Assembly (NCBI GenBank): GCA_026261815.1
Contig: JAMPIT010000493.1
Coordinates: 5,969,501 to 6,033,500, forward strand
DNA: 64,000 nucleotides
Direction of reading: 5' to 3'
DNA from: Monarcha castaneiventris obscurior
Taxonomy: Eukaryota > Chordata > Aves > Passeriformes > Monarchidae
The translations under genes and the position numbers were made by a program. The notes under the pieces were generated by a model. That model saw nothing but the letters and a program-made list of their open reading frames with translations, was not told the DNA's origin and searched no databases. The first letter of the stretch is position 1; each line of letters starts with the position of its first letter. This document shows positions 1 to 11,234 of the stretch, piece after piece.

Positions 1-3000
1 GTCTTATGGATGAAGAACAATTATTCTTAAAATAGTAGAAATCGATAATTTTATTAAACCCATCACACTGGTTGCAAATAGTAATTACTGTGGCTAAAAT
101 AATTTGAGCTTTATTGAACTTTGATGGTGTTCTCAATATATGACTTGGTCTCTACTAGTCTTCCCCATGGTAAATGTAATGGCTTTTTAATAGTAATCTG
201 TAAACTAAATGAATTGAACATTTCAGTGGAGATCTGGTAGAATGAATGGAAGTTGAGAATATTCTGACTAGTTTGTTCATTGCTTGATAGTTACATTAAA
301 CTGAGTGGAAAAGTGAACAGTGTTCAAAAGAATAAGCTGAAAGTACTCTTCCAACGCCAAGATGATATGTCAATTTAGGTTTTACAGGCTTTCTCATTTA
401 AATAATTATCTGTGCTAAATTTTACTGACATTTTATAAAATCAAAGTAATGAGCTTAATATAGAGAACATATTTGAAAACATCTTTGTTGGAGCTGGCTG
501 GAAATTTCAACAACTGTTTTTGATCACAAATAGCAATTTGATCAAATACAAAATGTTTTCAGAAAGTCTGAGTTGATTTCTTAGGAGGGTGAAGTTAAAA
601 TAACACCTTCAGAACTTCTTTTTATGGTTATTAAGATAAACCAAGAAACTGTTCAGATGACTTCTTAATTCCAGTTCAGGCTTTTCATACTGCTTTGAAT
701 TTTGAAATGACTGGGTTACCTGTGGAACACAGATTTGATTTTATGACAAAGTATAATCTTATTAATCAAAACAGTTCAATATTTCATTTTGCTCTTTGGT
801 GAAATTAACAGTCTCTTTGACCCAAATTGAAGACTTTGAATTTTGCTTCTGGTCTCAGTGATTCCTTTTTCCTGCTGTTCCTCCTTACAGTAGAACAGTC
901 CAGATTTCATGTTCAAGCCCCCTCAGATTTGCAAAGTTTGGGTTTGGACTGTGGTTGAGAACTGTTTAAATATTTCTGTATTCTTGTTGACAGCTGGATG
1001 ATCCCAAACCTGTGTGAAAGATTTTGCACTCTCCTGTCATGAATAGATCCAGACTAGGCAGACATGCAAGGTGATTTCACTGTTCTTTGTTTACAAGAAA
1101 AGCAAGTTGCCCTTGATAGTAGTGAGCAGTTCATCAGTGTTTCAGCATCATTAAAATTCTTTATTTGTTGCTTTGATGGTAGTGGCTGTGTTACAGCATG
1201 TAATGGGTGAGTAAAGGTGATGCACATTCCTGTCCCTGCAGGAGCCATCCTATTTCTTTCTCCTTGTGCCTCCCCTGTGGACTTGCACCTTCCAGGATGG
1301 GACTGGGAGCTCTTAAACTTTTGTACCTCAGCAGTGAGAGCTGAGTTTCGCCATGACAGCTGCAGTCTTGCACAAATAAAACAGATAATAGAAGATGACA
1401 AACTTTCTCTTATGAACTGAATTTCCTAATAGCTTTTAGTTTCTTTAATTGCTTGTCATGGTTACAAGGAGAGCTTTAGTATAAATATTAATGTTATGAA
1501 TGAAACATGAGATTTTTATTTCAGCAGTGTCCTCAAACTCACTTAGAGTTTCCTTCTGGTAGAATGATTGATGGAATGTCTTGTTGAGGACTGGACTGAC
1601 AACAGGAATTGTAGTTCAGAAGAAATAGCATAGATTGTAAAAGCTTCTAGTTCTTGTTACGCTGCTAGAAAGAGTCAAGCACATTTTAAATGTCTTTAAA
1701 AACCTCTCGAATAACAGCTGACATACAGTGTCACTTGTAGACATTAGGGCAGCTTCCTGTATTGGCAAATTTTTCCTTTGGTGTTCTCTCATCCTGCTTC
1801 AGAATCCGTTGTCCTTTCCATAAAAAATGTGCTATTTATTGCAAAGATTTTGCTGAGTGATTGAAACAAATTCCTGATAAGAAACCTGTAGCCACTTCTA
1901 AGTCCTATGCAAGAATAAGGAAGAAATTATTATGCTTTAAAAAAATTGGAAAAAAAAGTCATTTGCCCCATAAGTACCTCTTATAATCTCTGCACCAGAG
2001 CAGGAATAGTCTGAGATTGAAGTAAATAAAAAATGTCAATAGTCTGAAGAGAAGACAAATTTACAGGTTTTTTTCCAAATTGGCTAAGGATTGGAGCTGC
2101 AATTCCCAAAGTTCTCTGCTGGGAAAACTTAGGCAACTGTTCCTAGAGTGTCTTTGGCTATACAGAGGAGTTTCTCAATAGCCAACATTAAAAGCCCTGG
2201 CCATGGGTTACATCCTTTAAATATGTCACCACAATGCTGGAGACAATTTATCTTCTGAATCTTATTTAGTGGAGTATGTCCTTATCCAATGGATGGAGAT
2301 CCTATGGATCATCATCTTATGGGATTGGTGGAGAGATTCTGTATGAACAACCACATCCCCTCCTCCACTGATAAGGTCTTTATAGATTATATTTTCTTTT
2401 CTATGGGGAATATTTTTCTTAGGCAGAAGTTTTATTCCAACGGCACCTCACTCTAAAAATCTGAATCTTACATGACCATTCATTCATATTTGACCAGGGA
2501 TTATAAAAGCTGTATGTACACGTTTTTCCACTGGAAATAAGAAGTCTGACAATAGAGTAATTATATTTTTAAACATTCTGCAAATGCATTAAGACATCCA
2601 AAAGTTTACTTCAAGTTTAAATACTGATGTGCACATTTGCATCTGTATGTGAATATCCCTGAACACTTATTGGTCTGGGGTTTTTAACAGATTTCTCTTT
2701 TATGCTAATGCAAAGCTTTGAAAAATCATTTCTTTGAGTTAAGGCAATATTGCAAGAATTATCATCCGTGGCTTTAATGTACTCAGGAAGCAAATCAGTC
2801 ACAGCAGCCAGCCTTAAATAGGGTGAGAGATATTTTATTTCACATTCCCTATTTTTAAAGTGAAAATTAAACTAAAGAAGATCCAGTCAATAGACTGCAT
2901 AAACTTTATAGGCAAAGTCATGGGGCTTTTAACTTGTCAAACAATTTCATACACCATATGTAGTCTAATTCAACAGTTTCAGTGAGAGTATGGAATCATG

Positions 3001-3880
3001 TCTGATACTTTCTACCAAATATAATGGATCTTCTTTAATGTTTTCATAATCACATTCTGTAGTCTTTATATAGTAATTATTTTATGTGTGTTTATGAGTC
3101 TAAAGCCCCAACAAGAATCCCTTCAGATGAAAATCAGAAGTGTAAAAATGACACTTCATGCTGTGTTCCTTTTGAGAAGCTATCTGCACTTCTCCCTTCA
3201 TTCTGAATTTTCCTTACAATTTCCAGGCTTTCATTTAAAAATAACTTTCTCCTCCTTTCCTGCCAGGAAGTTATCAGCTATCCTTGTGTGAATCTGTGCT
3301 GACACATGTTAATTCAACCTTGCTAAGAACTGTCTGCTTTTAAATTGCAGTGGCAGCAAATCCATAAACTCTAGAATTTACTGAGGGTCACTTCAGTATT
3401 AAGATGCATCAGCACAGCTGTGGCAAGCCCTGATCCTACGAATGGCCACTCTCAGGCTGGAGCTCCAGGTTCTTTTGAGGACAGAGCCTGAGCACTACCC
3501 CTCCTAAAATATCAGTATGTTTATTCAAAGAGAGTAAAGATCTGCTCATTGGAGTTTAATTCAGCTGTCAGGTCAGATACGAGCCATGTTGAAAGGTTTG
3601 GGGTCAGTTTTGGAAGTGTGGGATAAGTTATGTAGCACCTTGTGCCAGCATTGGTGTCTCTGGTCCTGCGAGAAGTGGCTCTGGTCATGTGTAAAGTCAA
3701 AAAAAGCCCACATGAGGAGTGGAAATACCCATGATGAGCATAAAAATGAGTGTGGATGATCACACAGATGAGCAAATATCACAAACTGACCTCTTGCCTG
3801 CCCAGGGGTTCAAAGAAAACAGATTTTAATAGCTGGTTAATCAAGCTTTTAACCTAAGCACAACAAAGCTCTGGTTTATT
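1..3880. other. Non-coding A+T-rich unique DNA
   Basis: No exon, RNA gene or transposable element is recognisable in this stretch. Open frames are at most about 115 codons, overlap one another on both strands at 1054-1420, and have no domain-like composition. Short A or T runs are common. A segment after a T-rich acceptor-like site near 1524 stays open briefly, but there is no convincing donor or homology. The most likely reading is intronic or intergenic sequence. Confidence 0.6.
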
Positions 3881-4387
3881 TGCTGTCTTCTGGGCTGGGC
3901 GAGGTTGTACACAGAGAATTTAAAGAAGCTCTTTCTCCTTCAGATTGAAAAAAGTTGTACAGATGCCTTGAGTGATATGGACAAAGAAGGGAAGGAATGG
4001 GACAGCCCTGCTCAGCCTGACACAGTCACTTGTTCCCTGATGCGGCGATCCATGGCCAGAGCCATGGTCAGCTGCACCAAGCAGACCAAAAAGGTCCATT
4101 GGTTTGATGCCTCCACAGCACAAGGGCTCGGAGGCACAGTGAGCACCCAAACTGCTGTGTGAAGCACGCTGGGACCATTGGCTGCTCCCTGCCCCCTGCC
4201 TGCTATGGTTCATATTTGGTTATGTCTCTGGAAAGTTCTGTGTTCCTCGGTTGGTGATTGGCTCATGTTAACCCTCTACTCCCCACATCTTCTCCCATTC
4301 GCCCTGGTCCCTTCTCCCCACCTTTGTAAGACCCCATATCTGATATTTTACTGGTTATTGTATGTTCTCCCCGCCTATTATGTAGGG

Positions 4388-4394
4388 TATAAAA
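4388..4394 (+). promoter_or_regulatory. LTR TATA box
   Basis: TATAAAA lies in the U3-like part of the LTR, and a CAP/R region would begin about 25-30 bp downstream. It would have driven transcription of the parental retrovirus and could act as a cryptic promoter toward higher coordinates. Nothing in the window shows that it is active. Confidence 0.6.
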
Positions 4395-4442
4395 CCCCGT
4401 GCCCGCCAAATTCCAGCGGCTCTCCTCGTGGCTTTTCTTTGG

Positions 4443-4448
4443 AATAAA
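4443..4448 (+). terminator. LTR polyadenylation signal
   Basis: A canonical AATAAA, followed by a T/G/C-rich stretch, marks the end of the R region of the LTR. Its spacing of about 55 bp from the TATA box is normal for compact retroviral LTRs. Confidence 0.6.
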
Positions 4449-4687
4449 CCCTTCTCTGTTCCACGAGAGAGTCCCTCTGCTTTCCCCCTCCCCCAGGCAC
4501 CCTGCCATGGGTGGGCAAGGCGAGCACGAGCAGAGCTTTGCCTGCCCTCAGCGCTGTGGTTGGCTTCCATCGCCCCCACCTGGGGCAGGTAGAGCATTGC
4601 CCGGTGCCCGGGCAGCGTGCCAGGGGCTCAGCACCGCGGCACTTCTGCAGGTGATTTTTGTCTGCACTTGCTGTATAGAGCCAGGTT

Positions 4688-4730
4688 GGGAAAGTCCTGG
4701 GAAAATCCTAGGAAAGTCCAGGAAAATGTA
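4688..4730 (+). repeat. 11-bp tandem repeat, about four copies
   Basis: Four imperfect copies of an 11-bp unit of the form GGGAAARTCCT occur head to tail at 4688, 4699, 4710 and 4721, starting 38 bp after the LTR end. The second and third copies differ from the first at one or two positions, and the fourth diverges at its end. It is a small local duplication. Confidence 0.7.
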
Positions 4731-6622
4731 CAAGAGGTGGACATGTGCATATGTCTGTTTACAGGAGGAGTTATGCACTGGGCTTTTAAAGAAAAAAAAA
4801 AAAAGGTTTTATTTCTTGTACATTGTCTACAAAGATAATCTTCCTCACAGTATCTCCCTGTGTAACAGTTTCCTTTATCAAGCAGAAATATAATAGAATT
4901 CTTTTCGTCCTTCAACCCTTGGCCTCAGAAGAGCTTTTTCATGTCCTTTAAGAGTCAGTCACAGATTTTCACCAATGATGCTGAAACAAAGGCTGAATGT
5001 TTAGAGCAAGTAACACTTGAATTTGTCCTCCAGCCTTTCTGGGGGAAAAGAAAGTGTTCACCTAATGCCCTCATTTGCTATCCTCAGAGGAAAAAAGAGT
5101 ATTTTTTCCTCAGTGGTAATGGTCCAGCCAGAGGAATGTCATTTAGCACCAAAGGATGTAAACATCACAGAGCATTTACTAATTTTATCAAGATTAATAT
5201 AATCCTTGGCACTTGGTCCTAAATCATTGGTGACAGCTCATGGCAAAATGGGAAATATCACGGGGACTAATGACACTTGCTCCAGCTTTCCCTTCAGCAA
5301 TAACACTTCTGATATATTTATCTTGATTAGCAGCAGCAGGAGGAAAAGGAAGAAATAGAGACAGAGAGAAACTCGAGTTTGAGTGAAATCATAATTAAGA
5401 AAGCAGTCGCTGTACAATTCCAAATGTAGATTTCTGACAACGAGAAAGACATGCAGTTCACTTACATGAAAGGCAGAAATGTAATGAAGTTTAATGAAAT
5501 ATTTGTCATCATTTTTCCTTTTCTAAGCATCAGCTCTAAATGCCATCCCTGTGTAAGTCATTCAGAAAAGTGCACGTTCTTTTCTAGTAAAATCTTCCTA
5601 TCAATGGAAAAAATAACAAGACTAAGTAGCATCATTGCTGAGAGATGAAAGATGAATCATTCAAGTTGTTTAAGCTTGAAATGCCTTTAAAGATTAAATT
5701 TAGATGTGTGGAATTAAATATAAAATATCTTTTTCTAGCTCATTTGATTATTACCCTGTTTTCTGGGTGGTTGTGTTGTCTGTACCTCCAGTAAATACCA
5801 GAGCAATGTGCTGAGTAACTCAGCACCAGCAGTCTGGGTACCCCTACTTCTATTGCTTCTGGAAATGAAAGACTCAAATATTAGTTTTTTATTAGTATTG
5901 TGCCTTTTATAATCTACTAGTTTATCACTAATATTTATAAACAGTTAAAAAATTTATAAACATCTGTATTTTTAAATAATTTAAATTAAAACCAGGAAAT
6001 CTGCTGCTTCTGAGTATTTTATTTTTCTCTTCAACAATTCTACATTAATTTTGCTCATAAATTAGTGTTCTCTAATGGCTGATGATGTTCTTGGTTTTTT
6101 TTAAACCCTGTTAAACTAGTGGGACAGCATAAAAACTGTTGGAAATAGTGAAAAAGGTACTGGTGAGACTGGGCCTAAATGAACATTTACAGAGGAGGAA
6201 ATTCTGCCCCAAATTACTGGGAAAAAATATGTGGTTTGGGCCTTTATAGAGACAAGAGCGGAAAACCTCCACTAGTTCAAGACACAGGATAAAATGGTTG
6301 GGAAAAGCAACTGCCAAAGGACTCCACAATAATAATGGCCTTAAAATACCTTCTTTCATTGCTTATTCTGAAAAATGCCAACACATTTGTGTACAAAATT
6401 AGTACAGCTTCTTTTTAGGGGCTTTTATTAGACTAAGGGAGCTTTATGTACAAAAAGCACATTTGTGTGGGTTGGAGGGGTAGCTCCCCTGTGTCACGTG
6501 ATAATTATGTGGCCAAAATGTGAGAAACTCTGCACTCTGTAGGAAAACTGGAGTCAGCTGAAGGCCAGCTGAGTGTGCAGCAGTGCTGCTCATTCCAATA
6601 TCTCTGCTCCTGGCCTAACTGG

Positions 6623-6645
6623 ATTGCTGCTGGGACAGCAGCAAT
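6623..6645. repeat. Perfect inverted repeat, 10-bp arms, 3-nt loop
   Basis: The left arm ATTGCTGCTG (6623-6632) is exactly complementary to the right arm CAGCAGCAAT (6636-6645), with GGA between them. The pairing does not extend past the arms, so it is too short for a microRNA precursor. Confidence 0.85.
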
Positions 6646-8118
6646 ATTAAAGTCATCATTTTTCCCTGTTGTCAGCTGCATCAGGTGCAGCTCCCCCTTA
6701 TTGACAAGTGTCTAATAAGCTCAGATCTGCTCACTGCTAGCTTTTTGGAGGTGCAGTGCTTCTACTGAAGGCCATTTGGTCTAACAGATAGATTTCCCCT
6801 TCTGTCACATTCTTGGGAAAAAAAATGCCCTGTCCAGCTTCACCTTGGAAGGCAGATGTTCATTATTACAATTCACCTGACAGAAGAGCACCTGCTGGCT
6901 GCAGAACCTGTCTCAAATTTAAATTTGTAGCAATAATCCTTGTGAAAGCCAAACTTTCCCTTGGAAAAAAAGGACAACAGAGTGTAATTGAGAATTAAAT
7001 GTTTAACAGGATAAGTTAACTATTACTGATAAGTGAACTGTGGTTATTTAAAAACCCCCAATAAAATCATCCACAAAAAATGGAGGAACAAAACCCCAAA
7101 GCTTGCAGAAATATTTGGTTGCTCTGTACTGACAGCTGATTTTCGCAATCTGCAGTTCATGTGAGCAAAGGAGAAACTCCAGACTCAAACTATTCCACAT
7201 GCTTCTTGAATTGAGCAGAATATTTTAGGTATTTGATTCAAGATCTCAGCTGTTTCTAACACCCTTACTGGTGGCTTCACTTGGAGGGTGTGAGCAGACA
7301 GATATTTTGAGCGAGCAGTTCAATCTCCCTTCAAGTGACATCAAACTGAATTTGGTTACCTTGCTAAAAATGTGTCTGTGAGTAATCCAGACAGGCTGTG
7401 TTGTGGCTCATTCCTAATCCCTCTGGAGGAAATACAGCCGAGGAGAGCCCTGGGTGATCCTGATGTTCCTGCAGCGCCAGAGGCACCTGAGCTGCTCTCA
7501 CAGCCCTCGCCTGTTGTAGGTGAGGGTCAATATGGGGTTAGATGCCACCAAGACGAGTTCAAAATCTGGGTTTCAACCATTTCTGGAGCTCTGGTTCCTT
7601 TCAGCCAGAGTAGTTCTATGAACTGATGACTTAAATTTCACAATTCCAGTCCAGGAAAATAGATGTTCTAGTGATGACAAGATCCTGAGCCCAGTGGTGT
7701 CTTTGTTAAGGCTAAGGGAGTTTTGATGCCTTGACTAAATTCTGGGTGGCAGCATGTGGACAGGAAACGTGAGGCCCTGCTGCTTTTCTTGGGTGCATTT
7801 TCCACAATTATTGGCAAATCTTGGATGTTTCCCTGGGCAGGGCTGTCTCCAGGTGCAGGGGGGGTGATTTTGGTCCATTCCTGGTGTGTTGGACCCACCC
7901 TGCAGATTGGGAGAGTCATTCTGTACCTGCCCATCCACAAAGCAGAGGTGTCTGTGTGTCAGAGACTGAAAATAGTTCGTGCCTCAAACATTGATATAAA
8001 GTTTTGCTCATTATAAAGAAGCTGCAACAAAAGAAGCTTCTCTGAAGACTGAGACTTTGGACTGAAAGTCAAACTGCTGATTAGATAAAGGGAAACCCAT
8101 TGTTCAGTCATCTCAGGC

Positions 8119-8805
8119 TGAGGGAAAGGTATGCATCCAAAAAAGGCCAAAGCCACCAGCTGTGCTAAGAATCATCCCTGGCTGAGTTTGGGGTGGGGAG
8201 AGAGCACAGCTCACAGAAACCAGGTTTACACAGACTCCCCCCACCCAGCCGACGGGGGAAGAGGAGGTTTCAGGTGTGTGGTGTAACCTCTGGTGAGAGG
8301 CAGTGAACACCCATCCCCTGTTACACAAACGGGCCCAGCTGTGGGACCCCCAACCCCACATCCATGGGCTTTCACATGAGAGGCAGCTGAGGGGGTGTGA
8401 TAATCCATCAAAGACCTCCCAAAGTGCTAGGCCGTGCACCAAAGGACTGCAGGTGATGCAACAGATCCCGAGTCTGCTGCAAGAGACACCCCACCCTCCC
8501 CCAGGGGGACATGCCTGGCCATTGCCACCTGGCTCGAGGGTGTATTAACCCATGGGATTCTGTGCTTTTTGGGGGGACCTTCACCACCGAGAAGATCAGC
8601 TGGAGGGGATCAACGGAACATCATTGGGATCCACGGAGTGGTGATATTTTCCTTTTCTGTCCCTGTCACTCTCTTTCTGTCCCCCCCACCTATTTTCTAC
8701 TTCTTTCTTTTCTTGTCTCTCCTTTTCTCTTCCTCTCCTGCTCATCAGATAAACCCCTTACTATTGTCACTGGCATATGGTCTCGTTTGCACCTTAATTC
8801 AGGCA
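8119..8805 (+). mobile_element. Solo LTR, ERVL-like, with 5-bp target-site duplication
   Basis: This is a 687-bp block starting TG and ending CA. It is flanked by an identical 5-bp repeat, CAGGC (8114-8118 and 8806-8810), the duplication size typical of ERVL-type integrations. Inside, a G+C-rich U3 leads to a TATA-like GTATTAA (8542-8548). A long pyrimidine-rich stretch (about 8647-8745) follows, then a variant polyadenylation signal GATAAA (8748-8753) and a short U5. The pyrimidine tract before the poly(A) signal is a layout I recognise from avian ERVL LTRs, although the subfamily cannot be named. Open frames inside it (such as 8434-8841) are LTR sequence, not genes. No internal retroviral sequence adjoins it. 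Confidence 0.75.
8748..8753 (+). terminator. Variant LTR polyadenylation signal
   Basis: GATAAA stands where AATAAA is expected, right after the pyrimidine-rich part of the LTR and about 55 bp before its 3' end. It may be a decayed canonical signal. Confidence 0.45.
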
Positions 8806-8810
8806 CAGGC

Positions 8811-10690
8811 ATTTCTAAAAACCTTAATAATCAGATTCTAACACTGCCTTACCCCTTTAAAATGCATTAGAATGAGAATTAGATAATTATCCCACCTCAG
8901 TGTGTAACTGTGGTTAAAAATACTGAACACATGTAAAAGGAAAAGGTAGATGTTTTTGTGTATCCTTCCTGTAATATTTTTAATTTTCCGATCTGGCACT
9001 TTTTGGCATTTCCTCTGAGGGACATCTTTCCTTTTTCATTAGACTCCAGATAAATGTTCTCCTGCCACTGAGCCAAGTGACTTTGTTACATCTCAGTTTG
9101 AGATTAGCGCACAAAAAAAATTCTGCCATCTAGCAATTAGTCCATTGAAAAAATTGAAACCTTCAAGATATGTGACAGGACTTAAATTTTCAGGGGCTTT
9201 ATCTCAGTCTTAGACTCAAATAAGCTCACATAACCTAATAGCTATGATTAAAATCTATTTTTTACTAGAATGTGCTCCCGTTGATCACCATAATTTTCTT
9301 TCCATCCTGTTTCTCACTTCAGGCTCTTTTTTCTCTCATTGTGTGAGATCTGAGCACCTGTTCAGTCCTTCATCAGTAAAGTTTTTTTTCCTATAAAATG
9401 ATAATAAGGTCTTTAAACTGAGTTCTGCAAATATCTAGAAGAAGATAACTATATCTTTGTGTGTGTGCTTTCAGTGAATTATGATTTAAAATATTTGCTC
9501 TCCTTTTTGGACATTTTATATTTTGGTTTCCTGTATTTGGTGGAATGAGTGATGCAATTTAATTTGCCTTCCATGAGGATACTTCCACAAACACACGCTA
9601 ATCCAGAAGTAGTTACAGGACTTGATGAGTGAAAAATAAAAATTTTTGGGATGTGACACAAAACTATTTAGAAAGACCCTTTAAAATGGGAGATTTGCTG
9701 ATTAAATTCAAATTATCTGAAAAGTATTTGCAATTTTTGAGAGCAGCAGAAAAGCAGCAAAACTGCTCTATGTATTAAAAACTATACATTCAGGAGGTCA
9801 CAAGTAATGGTTTTTCAGGCTAGGGAAGGACTGGTCAAAGATGTGCTCTCCAAAAAAGAGAAGTGCTGGGAAGTTGCTGCAGTAAAACTGATTTAATGGC
9901 TTAGATGATCAGATTTTGCTGCAGCTGATATGATGATCCTAAATCATTCTTTATGATGATATATTTTATTTCATATAACTGAATCCCCCATATGTCAGGA
10001 ATAGCCCACTCAATTTCTTAAGTGACCCTTTAAAATGGTCAGAACCTGCTGCCCTCAGTGTTCCCAGCACAGTCTGGGTCTGGCTCATCAACATTTACCT
10101 TCTCAAACACCAAATCTGACACAACTGGTAATGATTTGAACCACTCCCATCTGTTACTGCATTAACGTCTCAATTTACTTTGTTATTTCATTCTCTAACA
10201 GTTGTCTTATTTCTGAAACTATTGTGGTTTAGTAAAAATCTCTTTATTCTGGTTTTGTTTTAATAGGTAGTGTGATACTTGATTTTAATTTTTTGGTGAA
10301 ACTTCAGTGTTTCTAGTTATAAAATTATTACAGTGTTTCAAGAATAACAAAAAAAATTATGCCATATTTCGGTATTATTTACTGTGAGATCTAATGAGAA
10401 ACGAGTGCTTTCACACTCACTGAGACTTATTTAGGAATTTAGGAAAAGACTGGAAGGATTGTGGGATTATATGACATAGTTCTTGACAGTTACAGGTCCA
10501 CTGATCCTGGCCCCACTTAAAATATTTGGGTTTCTGTTTACCTTCAAGGCAAGCACTTTGCGGATTTCTTCTGTGAAGCGTTTCTGGCTCTGAACTGGAA
10601 TTGCTGTGGAAAAGGAGCTGCTTTATGGCCCAATAATGTTTTGAATTAAGGACTTGCTATGGAAACAGTTGAACTCTGGCAAATAGGACA
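8811..10690. other. Non-coding A+T-rich unique DNA
   Basis: Nothing specific is seen here: no open frame above about 60 codons, no repeat family that I recognise, and only short A or T runs. Confidence 0.55.
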
Positions 10691-10992
10691 TCACAGAATC
10701 ATGGAATGGTTTGGGTTTGGAGGGACCTTAAAGTTCATCCAGTTCCACCCCCTGCCATGGACAGTGACACCTTCCACCATCTCAGGTTGCTCCAGCCTGG
10801 CCTTGGAGACTTCCAGGGATGGGGAGTCCACAGCTTCTGTGGGTAACCTGTTCCAGGGTCCCACCATCGTTATAGTAAAGAATTTCTTCCTGTACATAAT
10901 CTAAATGTATAGGTGCAACCTCTTGCACCTTAAAGCCATTCCCCCTTGTCCTGTCACTGCTTGCCCATGCAAAAATTCCTTGCAAAAGGAGA
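10691..10992 (-). mobile_element. CR1 LINE, 5'-truncated 3' tail
   Basis: Read on the minus strand, this is the 3' end of a chicken-repeat-1 (CR1) non-LTR retrotransposon. The element ends at the low-coordinate side with the family's 8-bp-type terminal repeats (ATTCCATG, ATTCTGTG) next to 10691. Just inside is the conserved block around CTTTAAGGTCCCT. Further 5' a minus-strand frame still reads the WNRLP motif (about 10841-10855) of the C-terminus of the ORF2 reverse-transcriptase/endonuclease protein. The copy is about 300 bp long and stops near 10992, the usual severe 5' truncation of CR1. Compared with the common avian CR1 tail as I know it, about a dozen bases seem to be missing around 10795, between the GGCCAGG and GAGCAACCTG blocks. 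It cannot be mobile. Confidence 0.93.
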
Positions 10993-11203
10993 TACAGACA
11001 GCAAGGCATCCCATATGGTCATAAATAAATACTGACAAGTTATTTTTAATGTTTGTGATCTGCTGGTGGTTCCACATTTCAGCTTCCTCTGTGCAATACA
11101 GGGTGTGGGGAACTTCATGTGCACCTAAGTACAGAGACATTGCTCCTGATTACAGCTGGTAGCTCTGCCTTGTGTGATTCCATCTGTGCTGCTTGATTTC
11201 TTC

Positions 11204-11234
11204 TTTCTGGGAAACTTCTGTAGTTTCCCAGAAA
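11204..11234. repeat. Strong foldback: 13-bp perfect arms, 5-nt loop
   Basis: The left arm (11204-11216, TTTCTGGGAAACT) is exactly complementary to the right arm (11222-11234, AGTTTCCCAGAAA) across the 5-nt loop TCTGT. Beyond the perfect stem, a T-rich left flank faces an A-rich right flank, so pairing can continue for several more bases with two C/A mismatches. It lies about 210 bp beyond the 5' truncation point of the CR1 copy. It may be a small foldback element, a palindromic replication error, or a short RNA hairpin if transcribed. No family is recognised. Confidence 0.85.

Larger units (their letters stand above)
4157..4649 (+). mobile_element. Solo LTR of an avian endogenous retrovirus
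   Basis: The sequence has the order of signals expected of a retroviral long terminal repeat read on the plus strand. A CCAAT-type box (CCATTGG, 4175-4181) and a C/T-rich U3 are followed by a perfect TATA box (TATAAAA, 4388-4394) and then a polyadenylation signal (AATAAA, 4443-4448) about 55 bp further on. A G+C-rich U5-like stretch follows to about 4649. The block resembles LTRs I know from passerine genomes, though the exact family cannot be assigned by eye. The 3' edge is fairly well placed at CA (4648-4649). The 5' edge is uncertain. One solution starts at TG 4259, which gives a 391-bp LTR bounded by the 6-bp direct repeat GGTGAT (4253-4258 and 4650-4655), but it would leave the upstream CCAAT box outside. 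The LTR may instead start near 4157 or even near 3900. No gag, pol or env remains beside it, so it is probably a solo LTR left by recombination. Confidence 0.75.
4650..8113. other. Non-coding unique DNA between two LTRs
   Basis: Apart from the 11-bp tandem repeat, an A13 run at 4792-4804 and a short perfect inverted repeat at 6623-6645, this stretch shows nothing I can identify. The two flanking LTRs belong to different types, so this is not the interior of one provirus, and no retroviral coding similarity was seen. An open frame at 7372-7626 has a somewhat higher G+C content and ends near a donor-like TAG/gtgagg, but it lacks an acceptor and is not called as an exon. Confidence 0.55.

Noticed and set aside
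4399..4893. 164-codon plus-strand open frame.
   Set aside because: It runs through the LTR U5, the 11-bp tandem repeat and an A13 run, which explains its composition. Not a gene.
4259..8805. The two LTRs as ends of a single provirus.
   Set aside because: The LTRs differ in length, promoter and poly(A) layout and sequence, and the DNA between them shows no retroviral coding or primer-binding features.
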